Assembly (NCBI GenBank): GCA_011620265.1 | Contig: WOZM01000242.1 | Location: 16,174-80,173, forward strand | Direction of reading: 5' to 3' | Source of the DNA: Paracoccaceae bacterium | Lineage (GTDB): Bacteria; Pseudomonadota; Alphaproteobacteria; Rhodobacterales; Rhodobacteraceae | Length of the DNA: 64,000 nucleotides | Part shown: in pieces, positions 36,021-45,012 of the stretch | How the letters are laid out: every line of letters starts with the position of its first letter | How positions within the stretch are numbered: the first letter of the stretch is position 1 | Position numbers and translations under genes: made by a program | The notes under the pieces: model-generated | Told to the model about the DNA's origin: nothing | Databases searched by the model: none | Seen by the model: only the letters and a program-made list of their open reading frames with translations

Positions 36021-37088
36021 ATGACAGCCAAGACCGATCGCCCCGGAGAGGGACGCCTGACCCATGCGCCCGCCGACCATCCGCCGGTCGCGCGCCCGCG
36101 GATCGGCATCCTCGTCGCCAATCTCGGCACCCCGGACGGCTACGACTACTGGCCCATGCGCCGCTATCTGGGCGAGTTTCTGTCCGACAAGCGGGTGATC
36201 GACTATCCGCGCTGGAAGTGGCAGCCGCTCCTTCAACTCATCATCCTGTCGAAGCGGCCCTTCAGTTCGGGCGCCAATTACAAGTCGATCTGGAATCACG
36301 AGCTGAACGAAAGCCCGCTGATGACGATCACCAGGCAGCAGGTAACGAAGCTGCGCGCGGCGGTCGCGGAGCGGTATGGCGACGGGGTGATGGTCGAGTT
36401 CTGCATGCGCTACGGCAATCCCTCGACCGAAAGCGTAGTGCGCCGGATGGTCGCGGCGGGATGCGAGAAGATCGTCTTCCTGCCGCTTTACCCGCACTAT
36501 GCGGGTGCGACCTCGGCGACGGCGAACGACCAGTTCTTCCGTGCCCTGATGAAGGAAAAGCGCCAGCCCGCGGCTAGGATCGTGCAGGAATATTTCGACC
36601 ATCCGCTCTATATCCAGGCGCTCGCCCGATCCGTCGAGCGCGCTTATGCCGCGATCGACCACAAGCCGGACGTTCTTGTCGCCTCCTATCACGGGATGCC
36701 GAAACGCTACCTGATGGAGGGCGACCCCTACCATTGCCAGTGCCAGAAGACCTCACGGCTGCTTCGCGAGGCGCTCGGCTGGGACAAGGGGGCGATCGAC
36801 ACCACGTTCCAGTCGGTCTTCGGACCGGAGGAGTGGCTCCGCCCCTACACGGTCGAGCGCGTCGCGGAGCTGGCGAAGGCCGGAAGGAAGCGGATCGCCG
36901 TCATCTCGCCGGCCTTCTCCGCTGACTGCATCGAGACGCTGGAGGAGATCCAGGGCGAGATCCGCGAGGCGTTCGAACATGCCGGCGGCGAGGAGTTCAC
37001 CTACATCCCCTGCCTCAACGACGACGACGCCCATATCGCGGCGCTGATGGCGGTTCTGAACGACAACCTCGCCGGCTGGGTCGGCTGA
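36021..37088 (+). CDS. hemH: Ferrochelatase
   Basis: Inserts Fe(II) into protoporphyrin IX, the last step of protoheme synthesis. 355 residues from ATG 36021 (AAGGGA). VANLGTPDGYDYWPMRRYLGEFLSD is the family N-terminus; the catalytic His is in ASYHGMPKRYL; the conserved Glu lies in PAFSADCIETLEEI. YHCQCQKTSRLL is typical of proteobacterial enzymes. Ends at a bidirectional terminator shared with the convergent small gene. Confidence 0.97.
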   Translation: MTAKTDRPGEGRLTHAPADHPPVARPRIGILVANLGTPDGYDYWPMRRYLGEFLSDKRVIDYPRWKWQPLLQLIILSKRPFSSGANYKSIWNHELNESPLMTITRQQVTKLRAAVAERYGDGVMVEFCMRYGNPSTESVVRRMVAAGCEKIVFLPLYPHYAGATSATANDQFFRALMKEKRQPAARIVQEYFDHPLYIQALARSVERAYAAIDHKPDVLVASYHGMPKRYLMEGDPYHCQCQKTSRLLREALGWDKGAIDTTFQSVFGPEEWLRPYTVERVAELAKAGRKRIAVISPAFSADCIETLEEIQGEIREAFEHAGGEEFTYIPCLNDDDAHIAALMAVLNDNLAGWVG

Positions 37089-37102
37089 GTCCGGCGGAAA
37101 CG

Positions 37103-37130
37103 AAAAAGGCGGTGGACTTCCACCGCCTTT
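37103..37130. terminator. Bidirectional terminator between hemH and the 58-residue gene
   Basis: AAAGGCGGTGG (37105-37115) and CCACCGCCTTT (37120-37130), 11 bp perfect, 4-nt loop. On the minus strand the stem runs into TTTTT (37107-37103); on the plus strand the stem itself ends in TTT. Confidence 0.8.
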
Positions 37131-37154
37131 CCCGTAGTGAAATCGTCCGTCCGG

Positions 37155-37331
37155 TCAGCTGCTGGCAGCAGCAGCGACGAGAACGAGCACCAGCAGTGGA
37201 ACGATGAGTCCACCGGCCGAGGACGACGCGGCTTCCTCGACGGGGGCTGGTTCCATGACGGGTTCGATACCGCCGGCAAAAGCCGACGTGGCAGCGATCG
37301 AAAGTGCAGCGGCAAGCGCGAGCTTTTTCAT
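37155..37331 (-). CDS. 58-residue exported, membrane-anchored small protein
   Basis: ATG 37331 with GGAGAG 5 nt upstream. Signal peptide KKLALAAALSIAATSAFA (cleavage after AFA), a Pro/Glu linker (EPVMEPAPVEEA), and a C-terminal hydrophobic helix GGLIVPLLVLVLVAAAASS. After cleavage about 39 residues would remain, anchored by their C-terminus. Function unknown; similar tiny proteins are common in Rhodobacteraceae. Own terminator downstream. The 37332-37476 gap shows an inverted repeat CTCCA/TGGAG near 37451-37466 but no clear promoter. Confidence 0.8.
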   Translation of the reverse strand: MKKLALAAALSIAATSAFAGGIEPVMEPAPVEEAASSSAGGLIVPLLVLVLVAAAASS

Positions 37332-37476
37332 TTGTCTCTCCATTTTTGCCGCGACAAATGGTATCGCAGAGGCTCATCGCGGCACCTAACCTTCACCTCT
37401 TGTACTCCAATATCGCCCACGGGCCCAAATAGGCAATCGGGCAGAGAAACACGGCTCCACCGAATTGGAGACGGCG

Positions 37477-38082
37477 TCAAATTAGCAACACTTGCGTCCC
37501 AGTCTGCGTGAGAGAAAACAGTTCCGCGATGTGCTCATTATACAACCCTATACACCCATTGGACGATCTGCGTCCGATCTTGCGCGTATCGTGTGTCCCG
37601 TGGATGCGGTAGAACTCCCACGAAAGGTAAAGCGCGTGGGTTCCGAGCGGGTTGTCGGGGCCGGGGCCGACATAGTCCGGCCATTCCGGATTGCGGACCT
37701 TCATCGCCGGCGTCGGCCGCCATTCGGGGCCGACGACCTTGCGCACGACCTCGGTCCGGCCGCGCCGGGTCAGGTCTTCGGTCAGCGGAACGCTGGTCGG
37801 ATAGAGCCGGTAGATCGTCTGATCCTCGGACCAGAAATGCAGCGCGCGCGACGTGGTATCGACAAGGACGGCGCCTTTCTTCGTATCACTGAAATACGGC
37901 TGCCACTGCAGCGCGCGGAAGCTCGAGATGTTGCGGCGGATGTTCGAGTTGAGATCGTTCTCGATCTCGGTCGTGTCCGCGCCGGTCTGGGCAAACGCAG
38001 GCAGCGCCAGCGTGGCGCCGAACCCGGCGGCGGAGGTCAGAACCGCGCGGCGGTTCAGTCTGACGAAATTATGAGAGCTCAT
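37477..38082 (-). CDS. L,D-transpeptidase (YkuD), Tat-type signal
   Basis: 201 residues from ATG 38082. Twin-arginine signal (LNRRAVLTSAAGFGATLALPAFA, cleavage about residue 31) suggests export in folded form. The YkuD domain has RIHGTHDTRKIG (His161) and RSSNGCIGLYNEHI (nucleophile Cys177). Such enzymes make 3-3 cross-links in peptidoglycan or attach proteins to it. Its promoter lies about 60 nt upstream. Divergent from the CAP lipoprotein. Confidence 0.9.
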   Translation of the reverse strand: MSSHNFVRLNRRAVLTSAAGFGATLALPAFAQTGADTTEIENDLNSNIRRNISSFRALQWQPYFSDTKKGAVLVDTTSRALHFWSEDQTIYRLYPTSVPLTEDLTRRGRTEVVRKVVGPEWRPTPAMKVRNPEWPDYVGPGPDNPLGTHALYLSWEFYRIHGTHDTRKIGRRSSNGCIGLYNEHIAELFSLTQTGTQVLLI

Positions 38083-38137
38083 CCTCGGTGTACCTTGGTT
38101 CTTTTCGGCGCGGGATCGCGCTGTGGGAATAGCAGGG

Positions 38138-38166
38138 ACAATAATCCGCGCGGCCGAATTTCTCAA
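38138..38166 (-). promoter_or_regulatory. Candidate promoter of the Tat-exported L,D-transpeptidase
   Basis: TTGAGA (38166-38161), 17-nt spacer, TATTGT (38143-38138). Predicted leader about 50 nt. Confidence 0.5.
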
Positions 38167-38268
38167 TTCACTCTCGTGTCAGAGCCGGCCGATTCCCGCA
38201 GATCGCGTTTGAACCGGGCCGGACGAGGCTGTAAAGGACGGGCCTGCGTAATCAGGGATGGTCGCCGC

Positions 38269-38778
38269 ATGACTCGTTTGCTTTCCTTTTGCCTCGTCGC
38301 GGTTCTGGCGCTTGCCGGATGTGAAACCACGCCTCCGCAGCTTGGCCCGGACGGCAGGCCATTGCCCAAGGCCTACATCATCAAGCCCGGCGACGAAGGC
38401 CGCGTGACCTATTCCATGGTGGATTCGATCAATTCCCTGCGCGCGGCCGCCGGCGCTGGTCCGTTGACGCCGAACCCGCTGCTGACCGCTGCGGCCGCCA
38501 CCCATTCGCGTGACATGGCGGTTCAGAACCGGCCCTGGCACTTCGGCTCCGACGGCTCTTCGCCGCTTCTCCGCGTCCAGCGCACCGGCTATCAGGGCCA
38601 GATGCTGGGCGAGAATATCTCGGAGACCTACGAGACGGAGCTGGAGACCCTGTCGGCGTGGATGGAGCTTCCCGATACCCGCGCCGTGATCCTCGATCCG
38701 GCTGCCCGCGACGTCGGGTTCGCCTGGTTCCAGGAGCCGGGCGGGAAGATCTGGTGGACGCTGGTTACTGGCGGCTAA
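38269..38778 (+). CDS. CAP-domain (SCP/PR-1-like) lipoprotein
   Basis: 169 residues from ATG 38269. Lipobox LALAGC places the acylated Cys at 18. CAP fold elements: SMVDSINSLRAAAGAGPLTPNPLLTAAAATHSRDMA, a His in RPWHFGSDGS, GENISE and WFQEPGGKIWWTLV. Bacterial CAP proteins are often envelope-linked; catalysis is unproven. Flanked on both sides by L,D-transpeptidase genes. Confidence 0.88.
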   Translation: MTRLLSFCLVAVLALAGCETTPPQLGPDGRPLPKAYIIKPGDEGRVTYSMVDSINSLRAAAGAGPLTPNPLLTAAAATHSRDMAVQNRPWHFGSDGSSPLLRVQRTGYQGQMLGENISETYETELETLSAWMELPDTRAVILDPAARDVGFAWFQEPGGKIWWTLVTGG

Positions 38779-38792
38779 ATATCTGATTTGTA

Positions 38793-38824
38793 GTGGAAAG
38801 ACGGCGAAAATGCCGCCCTTTCAC
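38793..38824. terminator. Possible shared terminator hairpin of convergent genes
   Basis: GTGGAAAGACGGC (38793-38805) and GCCGCCCTTTCAC (38812-38824) pair imperfectly (bulge near the middle) around GAAAAT. It overlaps the stop codon of the downstream minus-strand gene, so its function is uncertain. Confidence 0.35.
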
Positions 38825-39318
38825 GGCAGGATGACGATCTCGGTTCCGGTGCGGACCATCGCGTAGATCTCTTCCATCTCGTCGTCCTTCACGGCAATGC
38901 AGCCGGCCGTCCAGTCCTTGCCGCGACCCTTGTTCTTGCGCGCCCGGCCGTGGATGAAGATGTCGCCGCCCGGCTCCTTGCCCAGCGCCTCGGCCTCCGC
39001 CACATCGATCTCGTTCGGATAGGAAATGCCGAGCGACAGGTGATAGGTGCTGTTCGGGTTGCGCCGGTCGATCTGGTAATACCCTTCCGGTGTCTTGCCG
39101 TCGCCTTCGGTCTTCTTGTCGCCGACCGGATCGCCGCCAAGCCCGATCTTGTAGGTCTTGAGCGCCTTTGTCCCGTTCACGAGGTGCAACTTGCGTTCAC
39201 CCTTGTAGACGACGACGCGTGTGACTTCGGGTCCGTCATAGCTGCGGAATTTAGGCCCGCCGCAGGCGGCCAGAAGCCCTGTTGCGGCCATCGCCACGAG
39301 TGATCTGCGGTTGTACAT
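38821..39318 (-). CDS. L,D-transpeptidase lipoprotein (YkuD/ErfK type)
   Basis: 165 residues from ATG 39318. Lipobox LLAAC puts the lipidated Cys at 19. The YkuD domain has DIFIHGRARKNKGRG (His123) and DWTAGCIAV (Cys140), with the ErfK/YafK-like GGDPVGDKKTEGDGKTPEGYY upstream. Predicted to act on peptidoglycan from a membrane anchor. Second enzyme of this class within 2 kb, with a different export route. Confidence 0.9.
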   Translation of the reverse strand: MYNRRSLVAMAATGLLAACGGPKFRSYDGPEVTRVVVYKGERKLHLVNGTKALKTYKIGLGGDPVGDKKTEGDGKTPEGYYQIDRRNPNSTYHLSLGISYPNEIDVAEAEALGKEPGGDIFIHGRARKNKGRGKDWTAGCIAVKDDEMEEIYAMVRTGTEIVILP

Positions 39319-39415
39319 GGTCACTGCCCCGACCCGTTCGTTCCGGTTTTTCAGTCTTCTACACGCTTCGCGGGGCTGCCGGAAGTCGGCAAATTTCCGC
39401 TCACGCCAAGGTGAG

Positions 39416-40627
39416 TCAGCGGCTGAACCGGGCGACGAGCTCCACATGCGGCGACCAGCGGAACTGATCGACGACCTGGACCCAGTCGATAGCGAAGCCG
39501 GCATCGGACAGGATCCGGGCGTCGCGGGCGAAGGTGACGGGGTTGCACGAGACGGCGGCGATCACCGGCACACCCGCTCCGGCAAGCTCGCGCGCCTGCG
39601 CCTCGGCACCCGCGCGGGGCGGGTCGATGACGACGGCGTCGAAGCGCATCAGCTCGTCCCGGAGCAGCGGTCGGCGGAAGAGATCGCGCGCCTCGGTCGT
39701 CACGCGGTGGAGGCCGCTGGCCTGACGCCAACCGGCGTCGAGCGCCGCGAGCATCGACGCCTCGCCCTCGACCGCGTGGACCTCGGCCCGGTCGGCGAGG
39801 GGCAGGCTGAACGTGCCGGCGCCGGCAAAAAGGTCGGCGATCCGCTTCGCGGCGCCGACCGCCTCGCGCACCGCGCCGACAAGCGCCGCCTCGCCGGCCC
39901 CGGTGGCCTGGAGGAAGGCGCCGGAGGGCGGCACTACCCGCGCCGCGCCAAAGCGTTGCGCGGCCGGATGGCGGCTGACCACCTGCTCGCCGTTCCAGAC
40001 GATCCGGGCGAGGTCGGATCGCCCGGCCAGTGCCGCGAGCGCGGAAAACAGGCTCTGATCCAGCGGTTTTCCGTCCGAAACCGCGAGGTCGAGCCCGCCC
40101 TCCGTCACCGTGGCCGTCAGCGCCACCTCGCCCTTGCGCGAGGCGCCGAGCGCCGTGACCTCGGCCAGAAGCGGCAGCGCCGCCATCAGCGCCGGATCGA
40201 GAAGCCGGCAGCCCGGAATTTCGACGATCGTCCCCGAAGCGCGGCCGTGGAACCCGACCAGCGCGCCCTTCTTCGTCCGCCGCCCCGACAGCGTCGCCCG
40301 CCGGCGTGACTGTGGCGGCGAGGTGACGACCGGGCGGAACGGCGCCTCGAGCCCCTGCGCCGCAAGCGCCGTCCGCACGACATCGGCCTTCCATCCGGCG
40401 ACGAAGTCGTCCGAGGCATGCATCAGGCTGCACCCGCCACAGGCGCGGTAATGCGGGCAGGCCGGCCTCACCCGTGCGGTCGACGGCGTCACGATCTTCG
40501 GATCGGCCATCCGGTCGCCCGCGACATCACCCTCGACCACCTCGCCCGGCAGCACCATCGGCACGAAGACCGGCCCCGGCACGATACCGTCGCCGAGGTG
40601 GCCGAGGCGTTCGACCGTCAGCCTCAC
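39416..40627 (-). CDS. 23S rRNA (uracil-C5)-methyltransferase (RumA/RlmD-like)
   Basis: 403 residues. N-terminal TRAM-like stretch (LTVERLGHLGDGIV, VFVPMVLPGEVV), iron-sulfur Cys cluster CPHYRACGGCSLMH plus GCRLL, SAM motif IADLFAGAGTFSLPLA, VIDPPRAGAEAQ and the catalytic loop AVSCNPVTFARD with nucleophilic Cys. RlmD versus RlmC or TrmA cannot be separated with certainty; the cluster excludes TrmA. ATG overlaps the ABC gene stop by 4 nt. Confidence 0.9.
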   Translation of the reverse strand: MRLTVERLGHLGDGIVPGPVFVPMVLPGEVVEGDVAGDRMADPKIVTPSTARVRPACPHYRACGGCSLMHASDDFVAGWKADVVRTALAAQGLEAPFRPVVTSPPQSRRRATLSGRRTKKGALVGFHGRASGTIVEIPGCRLLDPALMAALPLLAEVTALGASRKGEVALTATVTEGGLDLAVSDGKPLDQSLFSALAALAGRSDLARIVWNGEQVVSRHPAAQRFGAARVVPPSGAFLQATGAGEAALVGAVREAVGAAKRIADLFAGAGTFSLPLADRAEVHAVEGEASMLAALDAGWRQASGLHRVTTEARDLFRRPLLRDELMRFDAVVIDPPRAGAEAQARELAGAGVPVIAAVSCNPVTFARDARILSDAGFAIDWVQVVDQFRWSPHVELVARFSR

Positions 40628-42456
40628 TCCGCCGCTTCCTCGGTGCCGATGAAGCCGCCCGACTGGCGGTCCCAGTAGCGCGCATAAAGCCCGCCCCTGG
40701 CGAGCAGCTCGGCATGCGACCCTTCCTCGACCAGCCGACCCTGATCGAGGACGACGATCCGGTCCATCTCGGCGATGGTCGACAGCCGGTGCGCGATGGC
40801 AAGCACGGTCTTGCCTTCCATCACCCGGCGCAAGGCGGCCTGAACCTGCGCCTCGACCTCGCTGTCGAGCGCCGAGGTCGCTTCGTCCAGCACCAGGATC
40901 GGCGCATCCTTGAGGAAGGCCCGCGCCAGCGCGATCCGCTGCCGCTGTCCGCCGGACAGCTTCACCCCGCGCTCGCCGAGATGCGCAGCATAGCCCTTGC
41001 GGCCCTTGTGGTCCTGCAGCCCGTGGATGAAATCGTCCGCCTCGGCAGCTTTTGCGGCGGCGATCAACTCCTCCTCGGTCGCGTCCGGGCGGCCATAGAG
41101 GATGTTGTCGTGCGCCGAGCGGTTGAACATCGCGGTTTCCTGCGTGACCATTGCGATCTGCCGCCGCAGGCTTTCCTGCGTCACCTCCCGCACATCATGG
41201 CCATCGACCAGAATCCGCCCGCTTTCGGCGTCATAGAGACGCAACAGCAACGCGACGAGCGTCGATTTCCCCGCGCCCGACGCGCCGACGATGCCGAGCT
41301 TCTCACCTGGCCGGATCGTCAGGTCGACATGATCGAGCCCGCCCGAGGTGCGGCCATAGGCGAAGCTCACATCCTCGAACCGGACCTCGCCCCGGATGCG
41401 GTCGAGCTGCTCGGCCCCCGGCGTATCGGTCAGCGTATGCGGCGGCGTCAGGGTGCGGATCCCGTCCTCCACCTCGCCGATCGAGGCGTAGATCGACATC
41501 AGCGTGAAACTGACCCAGCCGGTCATCTGCGCGATGCGGATGGAGATCGTCCCGGCGGCGGCAATGTCGCCGGTGGAGGCGGTGCCCCTCGTCCAGAGAA
41601 TGAGCGCCCCGCCGATCAGGATCAGCGGCAGAAGGCCGGCGATCGTCATCAGCGCCAGCCGGAACCAGGCCGAGAGCACACCGAAATCGAGCGCGGTGTC
41701 GCGAAAGCCCGACATCGCCCTCAGCGCCGCCTTGTCCTCGTGATCGGCGTGCGCGAAGAGCTTCACGGTCTTGATGTTGGTGATCGTGTCGACGACCTGC
41801 CCCGTCACCATCGCCCGCGCCCCTGCCCGCGCCGCCGACTTGCCCCGCACCTTCGGCAGAAAGGCGCGGATGAGGAGGAGATAGGCGACGATCCAGACGC
41901 CGAGCGCCAGCGCCATCCAGCCGTCGATGGTCAGGAGGAACACCACCGACCCGGCCAGCGACGCAAGCGCGAAGGCGATGGTGTTGATCGATTCGCTCGC
42001 CACGTCGGTCACCGCCCGCGCAGCCTGCATCTGCTTTTGCGCGATGCGACCGGCGAAATCGTTGTCGAAGAAGGTGACCGCCTGCCCCAGCGTCCAGCGG
42101 TGCAGCCGCGACAGGACGAGCGGCAGGACGTTCGGCTGGACGATGACCGAGTTCGAGGCGGCCGAAAGCCCGAAAGCCACGGGCCGCAGGACGACGAGGA
42201 AAACCGCGAACGCCGCGAGAAGCAGCCAATGGTCGGAGAAGATCGTCAGCGGGTTCCCGGTCTCGGCCGCATCGACGATGGCGCCGAGGAACCAGGCGGT
42301 CACGACCTCCATCGTGCCGGCAACGGCCGACAGGACCGCGGCGAAGATCAGCGGCCCCCAGGCACCCGAAAGGCACCAGAGGAAGAACGCGCCGAGGCTT
42401 CGCGGCGGCGGGCCCTCGGCGGGACGGAAGGCGTCGATCATGTCCCCTACCTTCAT
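40624..42456 (-). CDS. ABC exporter half-transporter (TMD-NBD), second of pair
   Basis: 610 residues. Six-helix transmembrane domain (about 25-330), then a nucleotide-binding domain with Walker A GASGAGKST, signature LSGGQRQRIALARAF and Walker B plus Glu LVLDEATSALD. Both half-sites keep the catalytic Glu. Overlaps its paralogue upstream by 4 nt, so a heterodimer is likely. Substrate unknown: MsbA-like lipid or drug export is possible. Confidence 0.9.
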   Translation of the reverse strand: MKVGDMIDAFRPAEGPPPRSLGAFFLWCLSGAWGPLIFAAVLSAVAGTMEVVTAWFLGAIVDAAETGNPLTIFSDHWLLLAAFAVFLVVLRPVAFGLSAASNSVIVQPNVLPLVLSRLHRWTLGQAVTFFDNDFAGRIAQKQMQAARAVTDVASESINTIAFALASLAGSVVFLLTIDGWMALALGVWIVAYLLLIRAFLPKVRGKSAARAGARAMVTGQVVDTITNIKTVKLFAHADHEDKAALRAMSGFRDTALDFGVLSAWFRLALMTIAGLLPLILIGGALILWTRGTASTGDIAAAGTISIRIAQMTGWVSFTLMSIYASIGEVEDGIRTLTPPHTLTDTPGAEQLDRIRGEVRFEDVSFAYGRTSGGLDHVDLTIRPGEKLGIVGASGAGKSTLVALLLRLYDAESGRILVDGHDVREVTQESLRRQIAMVTQETAMFNRSAHDNILYGRPDATEEELIAAAKAAEADDFIHGLQDHKGRKGYAAHLGERGVKLSGGQRQRIALARAFLKDAPILVLDEATSALDSEVEAQVQAALRRVMEGKTVLAIAHRLSTIAEMDRIVVLDQGRLVEEGSHAELLARGGLYARYWDRQSGGFIGTEEAAE

Positions 42457-44303
42457 TCCGCCGCCTCCGTCTCGTCCGTGCCGATGAATCCGCCCGATTG
42501 CCGGTCCCAGAACCGCGCGTAAAGGCCCTTCCGCTTCAGAAGCTGGGCATGGGTCCCGACCTCTGCAACCTTGCCATTGTCGAGAACCACGATGCGGTCC
42601 ATCCGCGCGATGGTCGAGAGCCTGTGGGCGATGGCGATGACGGTCTTGCCCTCCATCACCCCGTAGAGCGTGTCGAGGATCGCCGCCTCGACCTCGCTGT
42701 CGAGCGCCGATGTCGCCTCGTCGAGGACCAGGATCGGCGCATCCTTGAGGATCACCCGGGCGAGCGCGATCCGCTGGCGCTGGCCCCCCGACAGCTTCAC
42801 GCCGCGTTCGCCGACCTGGGCGTCATAGGCCTTGCGGCCCTCGGGGTCGCTCAGGTCGAGGATGAAGTCATGCGCCTCCGCCCGTTTTGCGGCGCGGACC
42901 ATCTCCGCCTCGGTCGCATCGGGCTGGCCGTAAAGGATGTTGTCGCGCACGGAGCGGTGCAGGAGCGAGCTGTCCTGCTGCACCATGCCGACGCGGCTTC
43001 GCAGGCTGTCCTGCGTCACCTCGGCGATATCCTGCCCGTCGATGCGGATATGCCCCGCCTCGGCGTCGTAGAACCGCAGCAGAAGCTTCACCAGCGTCGA
43101 CTTGCCCGAGCCGGAGCGGCCGACAAGCCCGATCTTCTCGCCCGGCCGGATCGTCAGGTCGACCCGGTCGAGCCCGCCGAAACCGCGGCCGTAATGGTGG
43201 CTGAGTCCGTCGATCTCGATCTCGCCGGCCTTGAAGTCCAAAGGCTTCGCCCCCGGCCGGTCGACGAGCGCGATCGGCTGCGCGATCGTCTCCATCCCCT
43301 CGACCACGACGCCGAGCGCCTGGACGAGGTTCGTGGTCGCCCACATGATCCAGTAGGTCATGTTGTTGAGCCGAAGCACCAGCGCCGTCGCCGCGGCGAC
43401 CAGCCCCACCGTCGCCTCGCCGTCGTACCAGAATTTCAGCGCGAGCCCGGTGACCGAGACGATCAGCATCCCGTTCAGCAGCGTCAGCGTGATGTCCATC
43501 CGGGTGACGATGCGCATCTCGTGCTGGAAGGTCTTGCGGGCCGTCTCGATCGCCTCGCCGGCATAGGCCATCTCGCGGTCGTGATGGGCGAACATCTTCA
43601 CCGAGTGGATGTTGGAATAGCTGTCGACAACCCGGCCGGTCACTTGCGACCGCGCATCCGACGCGGCGGTCGAGGCCGGCCCGGCGCGCCGGACGGTCCA
43701 ACGCAGCAGAGCGAGATAGAGGACGATCCAGACGAGCAGGGGAATGACCAGGCGCGGATCGGAATTCAGCAATAGTGCCACCGCCCCGACAAGCGTCGTG
43801 ACCGCGAAAGCCACCGCGTCGAAGGTCTGAAACACCGCGTCGCCCGCCGCCGGCGGGGTCTGCATGATCCGGTTGGCAATGCGGCCGGCGAAGTCGTTCT
43901 CGAACCACCCGACCGGTTGGCGCAGCACGTGCCGGTGCGACCGCCAGCGGATCAGCGTTCCGAAGTTCGGCAGGATCGCGTTGTGCAGAAGCGCCACGTC
44001 GGCGCCCGAGATGATCGGCCGGACCAGCAGAACCGCAAGTGCGGCGATCAGGAATTCGGTGCCGTGGGTGCGCATCACCTCGACCGGCGTCCCGGCGTTC
44101 AGGAGATCGACGATCCGCCCGACATACCAGATCAGCCCGACCTCCATCGCCGCGACCGCCGTCGTCAGCACCGCCGTCACCGCGAAGACGCGATGGAACG
44201 GCCGGGCATAGTCCATCAGGAAGGGAAGGAGACGCCGAGGCGGCGTATCCGTCTCCTGATAGGGAACATAGGGATCGACGAGGTTCTCGAAGAACCGGAA
44301 CAT
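42453..44303 (-). CDS. ABC exporter half-transporter (TMD-NBD), first of pair
   Basis: 616 residues, similar in order to the next gene: membrane domain (about 35-340) and NBD with Walker A GRSGSGKST, LSGGQRQRIALARVI, LVLDEATSALD. N-terminal FENLVDPYVPYQETDTPPRRLLPF is a soluble stretch seen in alphaproteobacterial members of this family. Forms an overlapping three-gene unit with the second ABC gene and the rRNA methyltransferase. Confidence 0.9.
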   Translation of the reverse strand: MFRFFENLVDPYVPYQETDTPPRRLLPFLMDYARPFHRVFAVTAVLTTAVAAMEVGLIWYVGRIVDLLNAGTPVEVMRTHGTEFLIAALAVLLVRPIISGADVALLHNAILPNFGTLIRWRSHRHVLRQPVGWFENDFAGRIANRIMQTPPAAGDAVFQTFDAVAFAVTTLVGAVALLLNSDPRLVIPLLVWIVLYLALLRWTVRRAGPASTAASDARSQVTGRVVDSYSNIHSVKMFAHHDREMAYAGEAIETARKTFQHEMRIVTRMDITLTLLNGMLIVSVTGLALKFWYDGEATVGLVAAATALVLRLNNMTYWIMWATTNLVQALGVVVEGMETIAQPIALVDRPGAKPLDFKAGEIEIDGLSHHYGRGFGGLDRVDLTIRPGEKIGLVGRSGSGKSTLVKLLLRFYDAEAGHIRIDGQDIAEVTQDSLRSRVGMVQQDSSLLHRSVRDNILYGQPDATEAEMVRAAKRAEAHDFILDLSDPEGRKAYDAQVGERGVKLSGGQRQRIALARVILKDAPILVLDEATSALDSEVEAAILDTLYGVMEGKTVIAIAHRLSTIARMDRIVVLDNGKVAEVGTHAQLLKRKGLYARFWDRQSGGFIGTDETEAAE

Positions 44304-44360
44304 CGGGGGCGCCTTTCGGGTTGCCGAAGGGATATAGCGCGGTCCGTCGGAAAGGGGAAC

Positions 44361-44957
44361 TCAGTGCCGGACCAGCCCCGCGATACTGAGCACGATCAGG
44401 CCGGCCATGATGAGGTTGAAAACCTTGAGCCGCCTCGCCGTGGTCAGCCAGCGGGCGATCGCCTGGCCCGCATAGGTCCAGGTCGCCGCCGAGCCGAGGC
44501 CGAGCGTGAGGAAGGTCACGGTCACGACCGCTGCCGTCGCCACCGGAGCCGAGGGCAGGATGAACTGCGATGTCGCGGCGACCGCCATCGACCAGGCCTT
44601 GGGGTTGATCCACTGGAATGCCACGGCTTGCAGGAACGTCATCGGATGCGCCCCGCTCGATTTGGACCCTATTCCGCCTGAAGTCGCGATCTTCCACGCG
44701 ATCCAAAGAAGCAGCAGCGCCCCGCCCCAGCGCAAGGTCTCCCGCAGGACAACGCTGGTCTGGAAGAGCCCGCCGAGCACGAGGCCGACAACGAGCAGCA
44801 TCAAGGGAAAGCCGGTCGCAACGCCGAACAGGTGCGCCATGGTGCGGCGGAAACCGAAATTCGCGCCCGATGCGGCCAGCATCGCGTTGTTCGGCCCCGG
44901 CGTGAAGAGCGTGGCGAGCGCGAGCGCGACAAGCGCGGGAAAGGTGTCGAAGGTCAT
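44361..44957 (-). CDS. LysE/RhtB-family amino acid exporter
   Basis: 198 residues with six transmembrane helices. The family motif is ATLFTPGPNNAMLAASGANFGFRRTMAHLFGVATG near the N-terminus, with FQWINPKAW in the middle. Exports amino acids or derivatives; substrate unknown. It follows cca by 55 nt on the same strand, with no terminator seen between. Confidence 0.9.
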   Translation of the reverse strand: MTFDTFPALVALALATLFTPGPNNAMLAASGANFGFRRTMAHLFGVATGFPLMLLVVGLVLGGLFQTSVVLRETLRWGGALLLLWIAWKIATSGGIGSKSSGAHPMTFLQAVAFQWINPKAWSMAVAATSQFILPSAPVATAAVVTVTFLTLGLGSAATWTYAGQAIARWLTTARRLKVFNLIMAGLIVLSIAGLVRH

Positions 44958-45012
44958 CTTGGCCCCAAGGGTCGGAACGGCGGGCTATCCTGCCTTGCGG
45001 CATCGCCGGGTT

